A stretch of 64,000 nt of DNA from HGM11525 sp036307445 (GCA_036307445.1 JAXJXP010000010.1:1-64000), one strand, 5' to 3'; numbered from the stretch's first letter, positions 50,669-60,010 are shown. Notes: generated from the letters alone by a model not told the origin. Made by a program: numbers and translations.

Positions 50669-51267
50669 ACCCATATGAAGTTTTAGGCGTAAGTCCTAAT
50701 GACGACGAGGAAACCATAAAAAAAGCATACAGAAACCTGGTTAAGAAATATCATCCGGACCGTTATGCCAATTCGCCCCTTGCTGATGATGCAAGCGAAA
50801 AGCTAAAGGAGATAAACCTTGCCTATGATATAATAACGGGCAAGGCAAAGCCGCAGGGGAACACAAGCGGCGGCAATTATGGCGGATATGGTGGCTATGG
50901 CGGCTACAACGGTAATTTTGAGGTGAGCTTTCAGAGTGTGAGAATGCTCATAACAATGAGAATGAATGATGCCGCAGAGCAAATGCTTGAAAAGTTGCCA
51001 AAAACGGCAGAGTGGTATTACTTGAAGGGTGTAATATATATGAACCGTGGCTGGTATCAGACTGCGAAGGAGAATTTTGATACTGCGTGCAGAATGGACC
51101 CGACCAATCCCGAGCATCAAAATGCGGGAGAGGATTTTTCGCGAAGAAGTACCGTTTTCTATGACTATGGTATGCGGCTGAGTCCTCTTGCGTTATGTGT
51201 GGGAAGTTGGTGTTGTTCACGGTTTTGTTGTGGCGGAAGATTTTTGCCATGCTTTTGCTGGTGTTAA
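50665..51267 (+). CDS. J-domain protein with Gly/Tyr linker and cysteine-rich tail
   Basis: A 200-residue co-chaperone-like protein. J domain at 1-60 with the HPD motif (KKYHPDRYAN), then a Gly/Tyr/Asn linker (NYGGYGGYGGYNGNF), a TPR-like helical pair (about 90-155; MRMNDAAEQMLEKLPKTAEW, YYLKGVIYMNRGWYQTAKEN) and a tail with seven cysteines (CVGSWCCSRFCCGG...PCFCWC). The tail looks odd but keeps the CC-x-GG-x-PC pattern expected for the family, so I do not call a frameshift. It may help mature or localise the DUF5685 partner. Confidence 0.78.
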   Translation: MNPYEVLGVSPNDDEETIKKAYRNLVKKYHPDRYANSPLADDASEKLKEINLAYDIITGKAKPQGNTSGGNYGGYGGYGGYNGNFEVSFQSVRMLITMRMNDAAEQMLEKLPKTAEWYYLKGVIYMNRGWYQTAKENFDTACRMDPTNPEHQNAGEDFSRRSTVFYDYGMRLSPLALCVGSWCCSRFCCGGRFLPCFCWC

Positions 51268-51292
51268 AATATATGAAAGGGATATTGATAAA

Positions 51293-52252
51293 ATGAATAA
51301 GGAACATATAACCTCGATAGGAGGTCAGGCAATATTAGAGGGTGTAATGATGAGAGGCCCTTTTAAAACCGCAATGTCTGTACGAAAATCCGACGGTGAG
51401 ATTGAATGCCGTGTAGATGAAAACGGCTCCAAAACCCGTCCTAAATTCTGCAAGCTCCCGATAATTAGAGGCTGTGTGAATTTTGTTGACAGCCTTGTAA
51501 TCGGTATGAAAGCACTTATGTACTCGGCAGAGTTTATTGACCTTGAGGATGAGGAGGAATCAGAGAGTAAATTTGACCGCTGGTTAGAGGATAAGTTGGG
51601 AGATAAGGTAAAGGATGTAGTGATATATTTCTCTATTGCACTGTCCATTGTTATGAGTGTAGGACTTTTTATACTTTTGCCAACTGTTGTTACAAGAGGT
51701 ATTGAGTGGCTGTTTTCGCTGACACCGTTTTCGGGTGCTGCAGGAACGAGAGTGTTTACAAGTGTTTGCGAGGGAATTGTGCGTATGGCTATTTTCCTTG
51801 GATATATGGCACTTGTTTCGCAGATGTCCGATATTAAGAGAGTATTTGAATATCACGGAGCGGAGCATAAGACCATTGCTTGCTATGAAAGCGGCGAAGA
51901 GCTTACTGTTGAGAATGTAAAGAAGCACACACGTTTTCACCCGAGATGCGGAACAAGCTTTCTGCTATTCGTAATGATTATAAGTATCATACTTTTCGCA
52001 CTTTTGCCGAGAACGGGAGTGATACTTAGAATGTTGATGCGACTTGCGCTTTTGCCTGTTGTGGCAGGGCTTTCATATGAGGTTATTAAGCTTGCAGGCA
52101 GACATCAGAAGGGCTGTGTCAAGGCTCTTACAAAGCCGGGATTATGGCTTCAAAAGCTTACAACCCGCGAGCCTGATGACAGTCAGATAGAGGTAGCAAT
52201 CAATTCTATGAAAGCGGTTATTCCTGAAAATTCGGAGGACGACCAATGGTAA
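51293..52252 (+). CDS. DUF1385 membrane protein, YqhQ-like
   Basis: A 319-residue protein with the family start TSIGGQAILEGVMMRGP, the region KFCKLPIIRGCVNFVDSL, and three or four membrane segments (about 110-140, 150-185, 220-265). EYHGAEHKTIACYESGEEL and TRFHPRCGTSF contribute conserved His and Cys. Function is not established; it often lies beside prmC and prfA, as here beside prmC. Start at 51293 after AAAGGGAT; the frame opens 35 codons earlier inside the J-protein gene. Confidence 0.88.
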   Translation: MNKEHITSIGGQAILEGVMMRGPFKTAMSVRKSDGEIECRVDENGSKTRPKFCKLPIIRGCVNFVDSLVIGMKALMYSAEFIDLEDEEESESKFDRWLEDKLGDKVKDVVIYFSIALSIVMSVGLFILLPTVVTRGIEWLFSLTPFSGAAGTRVFTSVCEGIVRMAIFLGYMALVSQMSDIKRVFEYHGAEHKTIACYESGEELTVENVKKHTRFHPRCGTSFLLFVMIISIILFALLPRTGVILRMLMRLALLPVVAGLSYEVIKLAGRHQKGCVKALTKPGLWLQKLTTREPDDSQIEVAINSMKAVIPENSEDDQW

Positions 52253-53082
52253 TCCGTGAGCTTCTGACCGAAACAGCGCGTGCGCTTAAGAATATTGAAA
52301 ATCATATGTTTGAGGCGCATTTGATTGTAAGGACTGTTCTTGATATGTCGCCTATGGACTTGGTGCTTGCCCATACCAAAGAGGTAGATACGGATAAAGT
52401 CAAGCTCGTCCGTAATGCAGTGAAACAACGCATAAACGGCGAGCCGCTTCAATATATACTGGGTACGCAGGAATTTATGGGTATTGAATTTGAGGTATCG
52501 AGGGAAGTGCTGATACCGAGAGCGGACACAGAAACTCTTGTTGAAACGGTGCTTACTCATCTTGCGAAGAACGGCGCCAATATCCTCGATATAGGCTGTG
52601 GTAGCGGATGCGTGGGCTTGTCGGTTGCATATCATAACAAAAGAGTTTGTGTACGAGGTGTTGATATATCCGATTTTGCACTTGAGCTTTCAAAAAAGAA
52701 TGCAAAAAAGCTTGGACTCGATGACAGGGCAGAGTTTGTGAAAGCAGATATACTTTCCGACTGTTTGCCGGGCAAGTATGATGTAATAGTATCAAACCCA
52801 CCATACATACGAACAGATGTGATACCAACGCTAATGGGAGAGGTACAGTTTTATGAACCGCATCTTGCATTAGATGGCGGGGAGGACGGACTTAGATTTT
52901 ACCGCACAATTATAGAAAAAGCGCCCAGGCTTTTAAACGAAAATGGATTTTTGGCATTTGAGATAGGCTATGATCAGGGAGATGCGGTTTCTAAACTTAT
53001 GAGTGCAGGGTTTGATAACGTACAGGTCATAAAAGACCTTGCAGGCAATGACAGAGTTGTTGCAGGAGTTTTGAAATGTTAA
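52246..53082 (+). CDS. prmC: Peptide chain release factor N5-glutamine methyltransferase
   Basis: Methylates the GGQ glutamine of release factors. The 278-residue protein has an N-terminal helical domain and a Rossmann methyltransferase domain with ILDIGCGSGCVGLSVAY (motif I) and the substrate-binding NPPY in VSNPPYIRTD. PLQYILGTQEFMG is the family hallmark. It overlaps the YqhQ-like gene by seven bases. prfA is not adjacent. Confidence 0.94.
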   Translation: MVIRELLTETARALKNIENHMFEAHLIVRTVLDMSPMDLVLAHTKEVDTDKVKLVRNAVKQRINGEPLQYILGTQEFMGIEFEVSREVLIPRADTETLVETVLTHLAKNGANILDIGCGSGCVGLSVAYHNKRVCVRGVDISDFALELSKKNAKKLGLDDRAEFVKADILSDCLPGKYDVIVSNPPYIRTDVIPTLMGEVQFYEPHLALDGGEDGLRFYRTIIEKAPRLLNENGFLAFEIGYDQGDAVSKLMSAGFDNVQVIKDLAGNDRVVAGVLKC

Positions 53083-53098
53083 ATTTTGATTACCTGTA

Positions 53099-53127
53099 TT
53101 GACATAACGGGCAAGTGTCAGTATAAT
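53099..53127 (+). promoter_or_regulatory. Promoter of the HprK-like gene
   Basis: TTGACA (53099-53104), 17-bp spacer, TATAAT (53122-53127). The start of the open frame at 53086 precedes it, so the gene must begin later. Confidence 0.82.
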
Positions 53128-53145
53128 GGAAAGTGGAGGGGTTTT

Positions 53146-53853
53146 ATGAATATGCATAAAATTGTCGACCTTTATGTAGACCTTGGCTATAAGCATGAAA
53201 GACTTGTAAAGCAGGCGGCTGCATATAAGACAGATGAAAAGGTAAAACCGAATATAATAATATATCTTTCCGATAAGTATATAAGCGATAAACTGGCAGA
53301 AAATCCGCACCTTGATGAAGACCAGTGCGAGTATATCTGGACCGGGTCGTTCTTTTATGATGCGCTTATAAATTTTGACGGACTTTTGTTGCATGCATCT
53401 GCTGTTATGATGGATGGGAAAGCATATCTTTTCTCTGCACCGAGCGGTACGGGAAAATCGACTCATACATCGCTCTGGCTTAAGCATTTCGGCGACAGAG
53501 CGCAGATTTTAAATGACGATAAGCCGGCTATCCGAATTACCGATGAGGGTATCAGGGTTTACGGCACACCCTGGAGCGGAAAAACTGATCTTAATATAAA
53601 TGCTTCTGCTGAGCTTGCAGGCATTTGCTTTTTGGAGAGAGATACATATAACCATATAGAAGAATTGCCAAAGGTTGAGGCGATTATGAGAGTGCTAAAC
53701 CAGACCATAAGACCGTCTGAGGAAAAGCAGATGGGAATGTTGCTTGATACATTGGATGTTGTTATCGGCAGAACACCTATTTATAAAATGGGCTGTACCA
53801 TAAGCGAAGAAGCGGTAGTTATGGCATATGAAAAAATGAGTGGAATAAAATAA
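53146..53853 (+). CDS. HPr kinase-like P-loop protein, orphan
   Basis: A 235-residue protein with LLHASAVMMDGKAYLFSAPSG then TGKST: the P-loop (about 97-106) and preceding HASAV strand resemble the C-terminal kinase domain of HPr kinase. ILNDDKPAIR (121-130) fits the following acidic motif, and GTPWSGKTDLN may be a second phosphate-contact loop. No HprK N-terminal domain. Related proteins often sit beside PqqD-like and radical SAM peptide-modifying genes, but none are here; it has its own promoter and terminator. Substrate unknown. Start at 53146 after GGAGGGG. Confidence 0.72.
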   Translation: MNMHKIVDLYVDLGYKHERLVKQAAAYKTDEKVKPNIIIYLSDKYISDKLAENPHLDEDQCEYIWTGSFFYDALINFDGLLLHASAVMMDGKAYLFSAPSGTGKSTHTSLWLKHFGDRAQILNDDKPAIRITDEGIRVYGTPWSGKTDLNINASAELAGICFLERDTYNHIEELPKVEAIMRVLNQTIRPSEEKQMGMLLDTLDVVIGRTPIYKMGCTISEEAVVMAYEKMSGIK

Positions 53854-53886
53854 AAATGAGTAGCAAACTTTGCTACTCATTTTCGT
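53853..53886. terminator. Bidirectional terminator after the HprK-like gene
   Basis: AAAATGAGTAGCAAA pairs with TTGCTACTCATTTT; A- and T-runs flank both sides. It also faces the lysA end, about 75 bases away. Confidence 0.82.
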
Positions 53887-53962
53887 TTGTATAGAAAGTT
53901 TTTTTACCACTGACTATGTGATGTGTTTTGCGGACAGGCGGGAATGACGTCCCCACGATTTA

Positions 53963-55261
53963 TTACAAATCATTCCTCAGCAAATCCTCATAGGTTTCAC
54001 GTTTTACTACGAGCTTTGCCTGACCGTCCGACACGGCAACCATTGCAGGGCGGGGGATACGGTTATAGTTTGATGCCATTGAATAATTGTATGCTCCCGT
54101 CGCTAAAACTGCAAGGGTATCGCCTACTTTGATTTCGGGCATCATTGTATCCTTAATCAGAATGTCGCCCGACTCGCAGCATTTACCTGCTATTGTAACC
54201 GTTTCTAAAGGCTCGGCATTTGCGTTGTTTGCAACAACTGCTGTGTATTCAGACTCATACATTATATATCTCGGATTATCTGCCATTCCGCCGTCTACCG
54301 AGATGTATTTTCTAACGTTCTTGATATCCTTGACACAGCCTACTGTGTACAAGGTAACTCCTGCAGGGGCAACAATCGACCTTCCCGGTTCCATATAGAT
54401 ATACGGAAGCTTGACATTGCGTTCTTTAGCTACTTTCTTCACGACCTCGGAAACGTGCTTGATATAGTTATCGTATTCAATCGGGTCATCGCTTTCGACA
54501 TACCTTATGCCGTAGCCGCCTCCCAAGTTAAGTTCATCTATTTCAAGTCCGAGCTTGTCCTTGATATCGCTGATAAAATTCATCATTACCTCAGCAGCCT
54601 TTAAAAACGGCTCAATATCGAATATCTGCGAGCCGATATGGCAATGAACGCCTGTAACCTTTACATTTTGCATTTTTGATGCCTTTTCTATAATCTCAAA
54701 AGCCTCACCGTTTTCCAATGCAACACCAAACTTTGAATCAATCTGTCCCGTCTGTACAAAGCTATGTGTATGAGCATCAACGCCGGGCTTTATGCGGAAC
54801 ATAATATTCTGAACCTTACCAAGCTTAGCGGCGATGCTGTCAAGTAAATCAAGCTCATAATCATTGTCAACAACGATATGCCCTACGCCGTTTTCAACTG
54901 CAAGCTCAAGCTCCTGCGGCATTTTGTTGTTACCGTGGAAACATATTTTTTCCATAGGAAAGCCTGCTTTGATAGCGGTATAAAGCTCACCGCCTGAAAC
55001 TACATCAAGACCTAAACCCTCCTCTGCCATAACACGGCAGGTAAAAAGAGTACAAAGTGCCTTGTTGGCATAAAGAACAAGACCATTGCCGCCGTAGTAC
55101 TTTTCCATCGCGTTTTTATAGGTGCGGCAATTTTCGCGGACTAAATCCTCGTCTATGACATATAGAGGAGTTCCAAACTCCTTAGCTAAAGAAACGGCAT
55201 CATTTTTCCCGATTACAAGATGATTTTCGCCGTTTATCGATAAATTTTTTGATACTAACAT
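53963..55261 (-). CDS. lysA: Diaminopimelate decarboxylase
   Basis: Final step of lysine synthesis, PLP dependent, from meso-diaminopimelate. The 432-residue protein has a fold-III alanine-racemase-like barrel with the PLP lysine in LYANKALCTL, the HCHIGSQIFDIEPFL motif, LNLGGGYGIRY, EPGRSIVAPAG and CCESGDIL with the catalytic cysteine. No L-box lysine riboswitch is visible in the short upstream region. It follows clpX on the minus strand, separated by a terminator. Confidence 0.95.
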   Translation of the reverse strand: MLVSKNLSINGENHLVIGKNDAVSLAKEFGTPLYVIDEDLVRENCRTYKNAMEKYYGGNGLVLYANKALCTLFTCRVMAEEGLGLDVVSGGELYTAIKAGFPMEKICFHGNNKMPQELELAVENGVGHIVVDNDYELDLLDSIAAKLGKVQNIMFRIKPGVDAHTHSFVQTGQIDSKFGVALENGEAFEIIEKASKMQNVKVTGVHCHIGSQIFDIEPFLKAAEVMMNFISDIKDKLGLEIDELNLGGGYGIRYVESDDPIEYDNYIKHVSEVVKKVAKERNVKLPYIYMEPGRSIVAPAGVTLYTVGCVKDIKNVRKYISVDGGMADNPRYIMYESEYTAVVANNANAEPLETVTIAGKCCESGDILIKDTMMPEIKVGDTLAVLATGAYNYSMASNYNRIPRPAMVAVSDGQAKLVVKRETYEDLLRNDL

Positions 55262-55289
55262 AGTTTATGCCCCCTTGCATAGAGTCTTA

Positions 55290-55320
55290 AAAAGGGGCAA
55301 GGTATAACCTGCCCCTTTAA
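55290..55320 (-). terminator. Terminator of the tig-clpP-clpX operon
   Basis: AAAGGGGCA/TGCCCCTTT stem; on the minus strand TTTTTAAG follows. Lies between clpX and lysA. Confidence 0.8.
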
Positions 55321-55322
55321 AA

Positions 55323-56570
55323 TTATGCGTATTTGCTGCTATCCTCACGGATAAGCGTCGGCGGTGTTTTGTTTTCGATGCAGTCTTTTGTGATGATGCA
55401 CTTTTTAACCGACTTGTCCGACGGCACGGTAAACATTACATCGGTGGTAGCTTCCTCGATTATTGAACGAAGACCTCTTGCGCCTGTATTTCTCTTCTGT
55501 GCAAGCTCAGCGATTGCCTCAAGAGCATCGTCCTCTACAACAAGCTCTACATCATCAAAGTCCATAAGGACCTTGTACTGCTTAATCAAAGCATTCTTCG
55601 GTTTGGTAAGAATATCCACCAAAGCGGCCTTGTCAAGCTGGTCAAGCTTTGCTACAACAGGCAGTCTTCCTATAAACTCTGGGATAAGACCGAATTTCAA
55701 TAAATCCTGAGGTATGAGCTGTTTTAAAAGCTCGGAAATATTTGCGTCCTTGCGGCTTTCAACCTCGGCTCCGAAGCCGAGTGCCTTTTTGCCGACACGG
55801 TCGCCGATTATTTTTTCTATTCCGTCAAATGCACCGCCGCAAATGAACAGAATATTGGTTGTATCAATCTGGATAAAATCCTGATGCGGATGCTTTCTGC
55901 CGCCATTTGGCGGAACGGAAGCAACGGTGCCTTCAAGTACTTTAAGAAGTGTTTGCTGAACACCTTCGCCGCTGACATCGCGGGTAATAGATACATTCTC
56001 CGACTTCCTTGCAATCTTGTCAATCTCGTCGATGTAAATTATACCGCGTTCTGCAGCTTCAATATCATAGTCTGCCGCCTGAATAAGCTTTAAAAGAATA
56101 TTTTCAACGTCCTCACCGACATAGCCCGCCTCTGTAAGAGAGGTGGCATCTGCAATAGCGAAGGGCACGTTTAAAATCCTCGCAAGATTTTGTACCAAAA
56201 AGGTTTTACCCGAGCCGGTAGGGCCTACCAGCAGGATATTACTCTTTTGCAGTTCAACATCGTTGGCAGCGTTTTGATGCTCTATACGTTTATAATGGTT
56301 ATAAACAGCAACGGAGAGTATTTTTTTTGCATCCTCCTGACCGATTACATACTGGTCAAGCACTGCCTTAATCTCAGCAGGCTTGGGCAAATCGGTCAAA
56401 TCAGGCATATCGGTTACGGGATCGTACTCATCCTGCATAATCTGATTACACAAGGTAACGCAATTATTGCAGATATAGACGCCCGAGCCGGTTATAAGTC
56501 TTTCGACATCGTGCTCCGACTTGCCGCAAAAGGAGCAAAAGCGTTCTTTTTCATCATTTTTCTTTGCCAT
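55323..56570 (-). CDS. clpX: ATP-dependent Clp protease ATPase ClpX
   Basis: Unfoldase of the ClpXP protease. The 415-residue protein has the N-terminal zinc domain (CSFCGKSEHDVERL ... CNNC), Walker A GPTGSGKT, Walker B IIYIDEIDKIARK, and sensor and arginine-finger regions (IPEFIGRLPVVAKL). The IGF-type ClpP-binding loop appears as the KALGFGAEV stretch. Start at 56570 after AAAGGAC; the frame is open 14 codons further, overlapping clpP. Confidence 0.96.
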   Translation of the reverse strand: MAKKNDEKERFCSFCGKSEHDVERLITGSGVYICNNCVTLCNQIMQDEYDPVTDMPDLTDLPKPAEIKAVLDQYVIGQEDAKKILSVAVYNHYKRIEHQNAANDVELQKSNILLVGPTGSGKTFLVQNLARILNVPFAIADATSLTEAGYVGEDVENILLKLIQAADYDIEAAERGIIYIDEIDKIARKSENVSITRDVSGEGVQQTLLKVLEGTVASVPPNGGRKHPHQDFIQIDTTNILFICGGAFDGIEKIIGDRVGKKALGFGAEVESRKDANISELLKQLIPQDLLKFGLIPEFIGRLPVVAKLDQLDKAALVDILTKPKNALIKQYKVLMDFDDVELVVEDDALEAIAELAQKRNTGARGLRSIIEEATTDVMFTVPSDKSVKKCIITKDCIENKTPPTLIREDSSKYA

Positions 56571-56592
56571 TTGTTTGTCCTTTCGGCATCTG

Positions 56593-57180
56593 TTATTTTG
56601 CTCTCGGAACAATTACCTCGTCGATAAGACCGTAGGCTCTTGCCTCGTCAGCACTCATAAAGTTATCACGTTCTGTGTCCGCCATAACCTGCTCTAACGG
56701 CTGGCCGCTTCGCTCGGCAAGAATTTCGTTAAGATGCTTTTTCATTTTTATAATACGCTCTGCGTGTATCTGGATATCAGTTGCCTGACCTTGCATACCG
56801 CCGAGAGGCTGATGTATCATAATTTCGCTGTTTGGAAGAGCAAATCTCTTACCCTTAGCACCTGCTGCAAGCAGGAATGCACCCATAGAAGCCGCCATAC
56901 CCACACAGATTGTAGATACGTCGCACTTTATGTATTGCATCGTATCGTAAATAGCCATACCTGCGGTTATCGAGCCGCCGGGGCTGTTGATATAAAGCTG
57001 AATATCCTTGTCGGGGTCTTTGCCCTCAAGATACAAAAGCTGTGCCACAACCAAAGATGCTGTTGCGTCGTTTACCTCATCGCTGAGGAAAACAATTCTG
57101 TCCTCCAGAAGACGTGAGAAAATATCGTATGAACGCTCTCCTCTGCCTGTCTGTTCTACTACCATTGGTACTAAACTCAT
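56593..57180 (-). CDS. clpP: ATP-dependent Clp protease proteolytic subunit
   Basis: Serine protease tetradecamer used by ClpX. The 195-residue length is typical. Catalytic residues: Ser98 in GMAASMGAFLLAAG and His123 in NSEIMIHQPLGG, with an Asp near 172 in the DTERDNFMSADEA region. N-terminal MSLVPMVVEQTGRGERSYDI is characteristic. It lies between tig and clpX in the classical order. Confidence 0.97.
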   Translation of the reverse strand: MSLVPMVVEQTGRGERSYDIFSRLLEDRIVFLSDEVNDATASLVVAQLLYLEGKDPDKDIQLYINSPGGSITAGMAIYDTMQYIKCDVSTICVGMAASMGAFLLAAGAKGKRFALPNSEIMIHQPLGGMQGQATDIQIHAERIIKMKKHLNEILAERSGQPLEQVMADTERDNFMSADEARAYGLIDEVIVPRAK

Positions 57181-57237
57181 TTGCTTTCAATCCTTTCGTT
57201 TAGAAATCAGAAGACGCTTCCCCCTAAACGTGTTTGA

Positions 57238-58524
57238 TTACTTTATTTTTGCTTTGTTAACAAGAAGGTCAACAGTCTTGTTCATCTTAATGTCATCAGC
57301 GATGCTCTTCTTCTCACCCTCAGAGATAAGCTCTGTAAGCTTGTCAAGCTCCATATTGTACATCTTAGCCATTTCTGCAATCTTGTCGTTAACCTCTTCG
57401 TCGGTAACGTCAACATTTTCAGCCTTGCAAATAGCTTCCAAAACGAGCATTGTCTTGGTCTGCTTTTGTGCCTGCTCTCTGAAGCCTTCACGGAAAGACT
57501 CTGCAGTTGCTCCTGTGTACTTCATATACATTTCGAGGTTCATACCCTGATACTGCAATCTCTGTGCGAAATCCTGTACCATATTGTCAATCTGAGCGTC
57601 AATCATAGCTTTAGGAATGTCAACCTCTGCATTTTCACAAGCCTTTTCAACAACAGCGTTTTCTGTTTCTGTCTTGGCCTTGTTCTCGGCGTCTTTCTCG
57701 AGACGTTCTTTTATGCTGTTCTTGTACTCGTCAAGAGTTTCAAACTCGCTTACTTCAGAAGCAAAATCGTCATCAAGCTCAGGCAGTTCCTTCTTCTTAA
57801 GTTCGTGGATTTTCACCTTGAACATAGCGTCCTTGCCTGCTAAGTTGTCTGCGTGGTACTCTGTCGGGAATGTTACATTAACCTCAACATCGTCGCCTGC
57901 ATTCTTGCCTACAAGCTGTTCCTCAAAGCCGGGGATAAAGCTGCCTGAACCAAGCTCAAGCTCATAGCCCTCACCCTTGCCGCCGTCAAATGCAACACCG
58001 TCTGCAAAGCCTTCGAAGTCGATAACAGCGATGTCACCGTTTTCAGCAGCTCTGTCCTCAACGGGCACGAGTCTTGCATTTCTCTTTTGAGCAGCCTCAA
58101 GCTCCTTTGTAACGTCTTCATCGGATACAGTATGCTCAATCTTTGCAATCTTTAAACCTTTGTATTCGCCAAGCGTTACATCAGGCTTTGTTGTTACAAG
58201 TGCTGTGAATACAACAGGCTTGCCTGATACAATTTCATCAACGTCAAGCTCAGGACGTGCAACCGGTTCCAAATCAGCCTCTTTGATTGCTGCCTCGTAA
58301 GCTTCGGGAAGAACGAGATTGATTGCATCATCATAGAACACAGCTTCTGTGTAATACTTCTCGATTACAGCGCGGGGCACCTTGCCCTTTCTGAAACCGG
58401 GGACGCTGTATTTCTTCGCATTCTTTGCGTAAACCTTCTTAATTGCCGCTTCGAAATCCTCTGCGGAAACCTCGAATACTACTTTGACCAGGTTCTTTTC
58501 TACCTGCTCTGTCTTAACTGCCAT
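57238..58524 (-). CDS. tig: Trigger factor
   Basis: Ribosome-bound chaperone and prolyl isomerase. The 428-residue protein has the N-terminal ribosome-binding domain with the signature SVPGFRKGKVPRAVIEKYYT, the FKBP-type domain (about 150-240; DIAVIDFEGFADGVAFDGGK) and the C-terminal arms. First gene of the tig-clpP-clpX operon, linking nascent-chain folding to proteolysis. Confidence 0.96.
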   Translation of the reverse strand: MAVKTEQVEKNLVKVVFEVSAEDFEAAIKKVYAKNAKKYSVPGFRKGKVPRAVIEKYYTEAVFYDDAINLVLPEAYEAAIKEADLEPVARPELDVDEIVSGKPVVFTALVTTKPDVTLGEYKGLKIAKIEHTVSDEDVTKELEAAQKRNARLVPVEDRAAENGDIAVIDFEGFADGVAFDGGKGEGYELELGSGSFIPGFEEQLVGKNAGDDVEVNVTFPTEYHADNLAGKDAMFKVKIHELKKKELPELDDDFASEVSEFETLDEYKNSIKERLEKDAENKAKTETENAVVEKACENAEVDIPKAMIDAQIDNMVQDFAQRLQYQGMNLEMYMKYTGATAESFREGFREQAQKQTKTMLVLEAICKAENVDVTDEEVNDKIAEMAKMYNMELDKLTELISEGEKKSIADDIKMNKTVDLLVNKAKIK

Positions 58525-58585
58525 TTTGTTTTCCTCCTATGCTTTAATCAAGGTGCTATAGTTCACCCAATTTTACATCCGTACC

Positions 58586-58613
58586 ATTATACCACAAATC
58601 AAAAAAAATTCAA
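58586..58613 (-). promoter_or_regulatory. Promoter of tig-clpP-clpX
   Basis: Minus-strand TTGAAT (58613-58608), 16-bp spacer, TATAAT (58591-58586). No CtsR or HrcA (CIRCE) operator is recognisable nearby. Confidence 0.72.
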
Positions 58614-58666
58614 TCGTTTTTTGAAAAATAAAAATATTTTTATCTATTTCTGCCAAAAATTACGCC

Positions 58667-59365
58667 TTAAATTACCCGTATAGGCATAAATCCGAGAAAA
58701 TCACAGGCACATAGCTTGTAATTAACGCCGTTTAATTCTCCCTGATAGGCATTTTTTGCGCCTGCCATATGCAGATGCCCGTAGTAGCAATTTTTGATGC
58801 CTTCTCTTTCCAAAAGCTCGACCATTGGATTTTGTCGCCAGTCCTTAAGAAGCGGCGGGAAATGCAGAAATACCGCAATATTTTTGCATCCGTTTTTTTT
58901 GGCTGAATGAATACTTGCCTCAAGCCGTAAAAGCTCTCGGTCATAAATCTTTTTGTCATCGCCTGTCAACGCTCCTTGCGGAACGAGCCATCCTCTTGAG
59001 CCACAGATTGTAAGGCCGTCTGCCTCAAAAAAGTTGTTGTGCAGAAATGCAACATCATTCCAGTCGTTTTTCAGCATATACGTTTTCAGCTTGTTTGAGG
59101 TAGTCCACCAGTAATCGTGGTTGCCCTTTAGGAGAATTTTATTTCCCGGAAGGCTTGCAAGGAACTCAAAGTCCTTTTGCGCTTCCTCAAGATACATTGC
59201 CCACGAAAAATCACCGCCTAAAACTACTGTATCATCGTGGGTGATTACCGACAGCCAGTTTTCCTTGAGACGTTCTACGTAGTTTGTCCACGCAGAACCA
59301 AATATGTCCATTGGTTTGTCAACGCCAAGCGGCAGATGCAGGTCTGATATTGTGTACACTGCCAT
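58667..59365 (-). CDS. Calcineurin-like metallophosphoesterase
   Basis: A 232-residue phosphoesterase with the metal-binding motifs in order: YTISDLHLPLG (D-x-H), VVLGGDFSWAMYL (GGD), LKGNHDYWW (GNHD), and the C-terminal HFPPLL and GHLHMAGAKNA (GHxH). Substrate cannot be deduced. It ends close to the tig promoter and starts one base after the stop of the next minus-strand gene, so the two are probably co-transcribed. Confidence 0.9.
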   Translation of the reverse strand: MAVYTISDLHLPLGVDKPMDIFGSAWTNYVERLKENWLSVITHDDTVVLGGDFSWAMYLEEAQKDFEFLASLPGNKILLKGNHDYWWTTSNKLKTYMLKNDWNDVAFLHNNFFEADGLTICGSRGWLVPQGALTGDDKKIYDRELLRLEASIHSAKKNGCKNIAVFLHFPPLLKDWRQNPMVELLEREGIKNCYYGHLHMAGAKNAYQGELNGVNYKLCACDFLGFMPIRVI

Positions 59366-59366
59366 T

Positions 59367-59864
59367 TTATATCACCTGCTTGATTATGCCAAATGCTAAA
59401 AGAGACATTATAAGTCCTGCTAAAATTACTCCTAAGAAGATAAAGGGCAAAGACTCACGCTTCTTCATTCTGAGTAGCGATGCGATTAGTGCACCTGTCC
59501 ACGCACCTGTTCCGGGGAGCGGTATGCCGACAAACAAAAGAAGTCCCCATCTGCCGTATTTTTTTATTTGGTCAGATTTCGAAAGTGCTTTGTTCTCCAA
59601 CTTTTCTACTAAGTTTTTAATCCTTGTCTTTTTGAGCCACGCAAATATTTTGTCAATGAACAGAAGAATAAACGGTATTGGCAACATATTTCCAAGGACT
59701 GCTATTATAAATGTGGACAAAAACTCCATTTTGAGAAAGCCTGCCGCAAGAATACTTCCTCTTAGCTCTAAAATGGGTATCATTGAGATTACAAAAACAA
59801 TCAGCTCTTTTGGAACACTGCCCGAAAAGGTATCCACTATCATTGTTACAAGACTGTCTGTCAA
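59367..59864 (-). CDS. COG2426 small membrane protein (putative small multidrug exporter)
   Basis: A 165-residue protein with about four membrane segments (ELIVFVISMIPILELRGSIL; FIIAVLGNMLPIPFILLFI) and the family motif RWGLLLFVGIPLPGTGAWTG. It is annotated in many genomes as a small multidrug export protein, but that function is weakly supported; the PLPGTGAW motif recalls DedA/SNARE-associated-like proteins. Confidence 0.82.
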   Translation of the reverse strand: MTDSLVTMIVDTFSGSVPKELIVFVISMIPILELRGSILAAGFLKMEFLSTFIIAVLGNMLPIPFILLFIDKIFAWLKKTRIKNLVEKLENKALSKSDQIKKYGRWGLLLFVGIPLPGTGAWTGALIASLLRMKKRESLPFIFLGVILAGLIMSLLAFGIIKQVI

Positions 59865-60010
59865 TTAAATACACTCCTTTATTGCACATACTTATTTCTA
59901 TTTTATAACAAATCAGGAAAAAAATCAATCAAAAAACCATAATTATGTGTAAAACAGAATGCAATAGCACGGAATTATTTGTAAAAAAGTTAATTTTTTT
60001 ACGTAAAAAC

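Noticed and set aside
51150..51267. Frameshift in the 3' end of the J-domain gene
   Set aside because: The cysteine-rich end looked odd, but other frames contain early stops or unrelated sequence and the CC-x-GG-x-PC pattern is coherent in the annotated frame.
53887..53962. Possible degenerate GGACAGG...GTCCCC hairpin repeat near the lysA end
   Set aside because: It lacks the TGTAGGG and CGGTCCG parts that define the repeat family.
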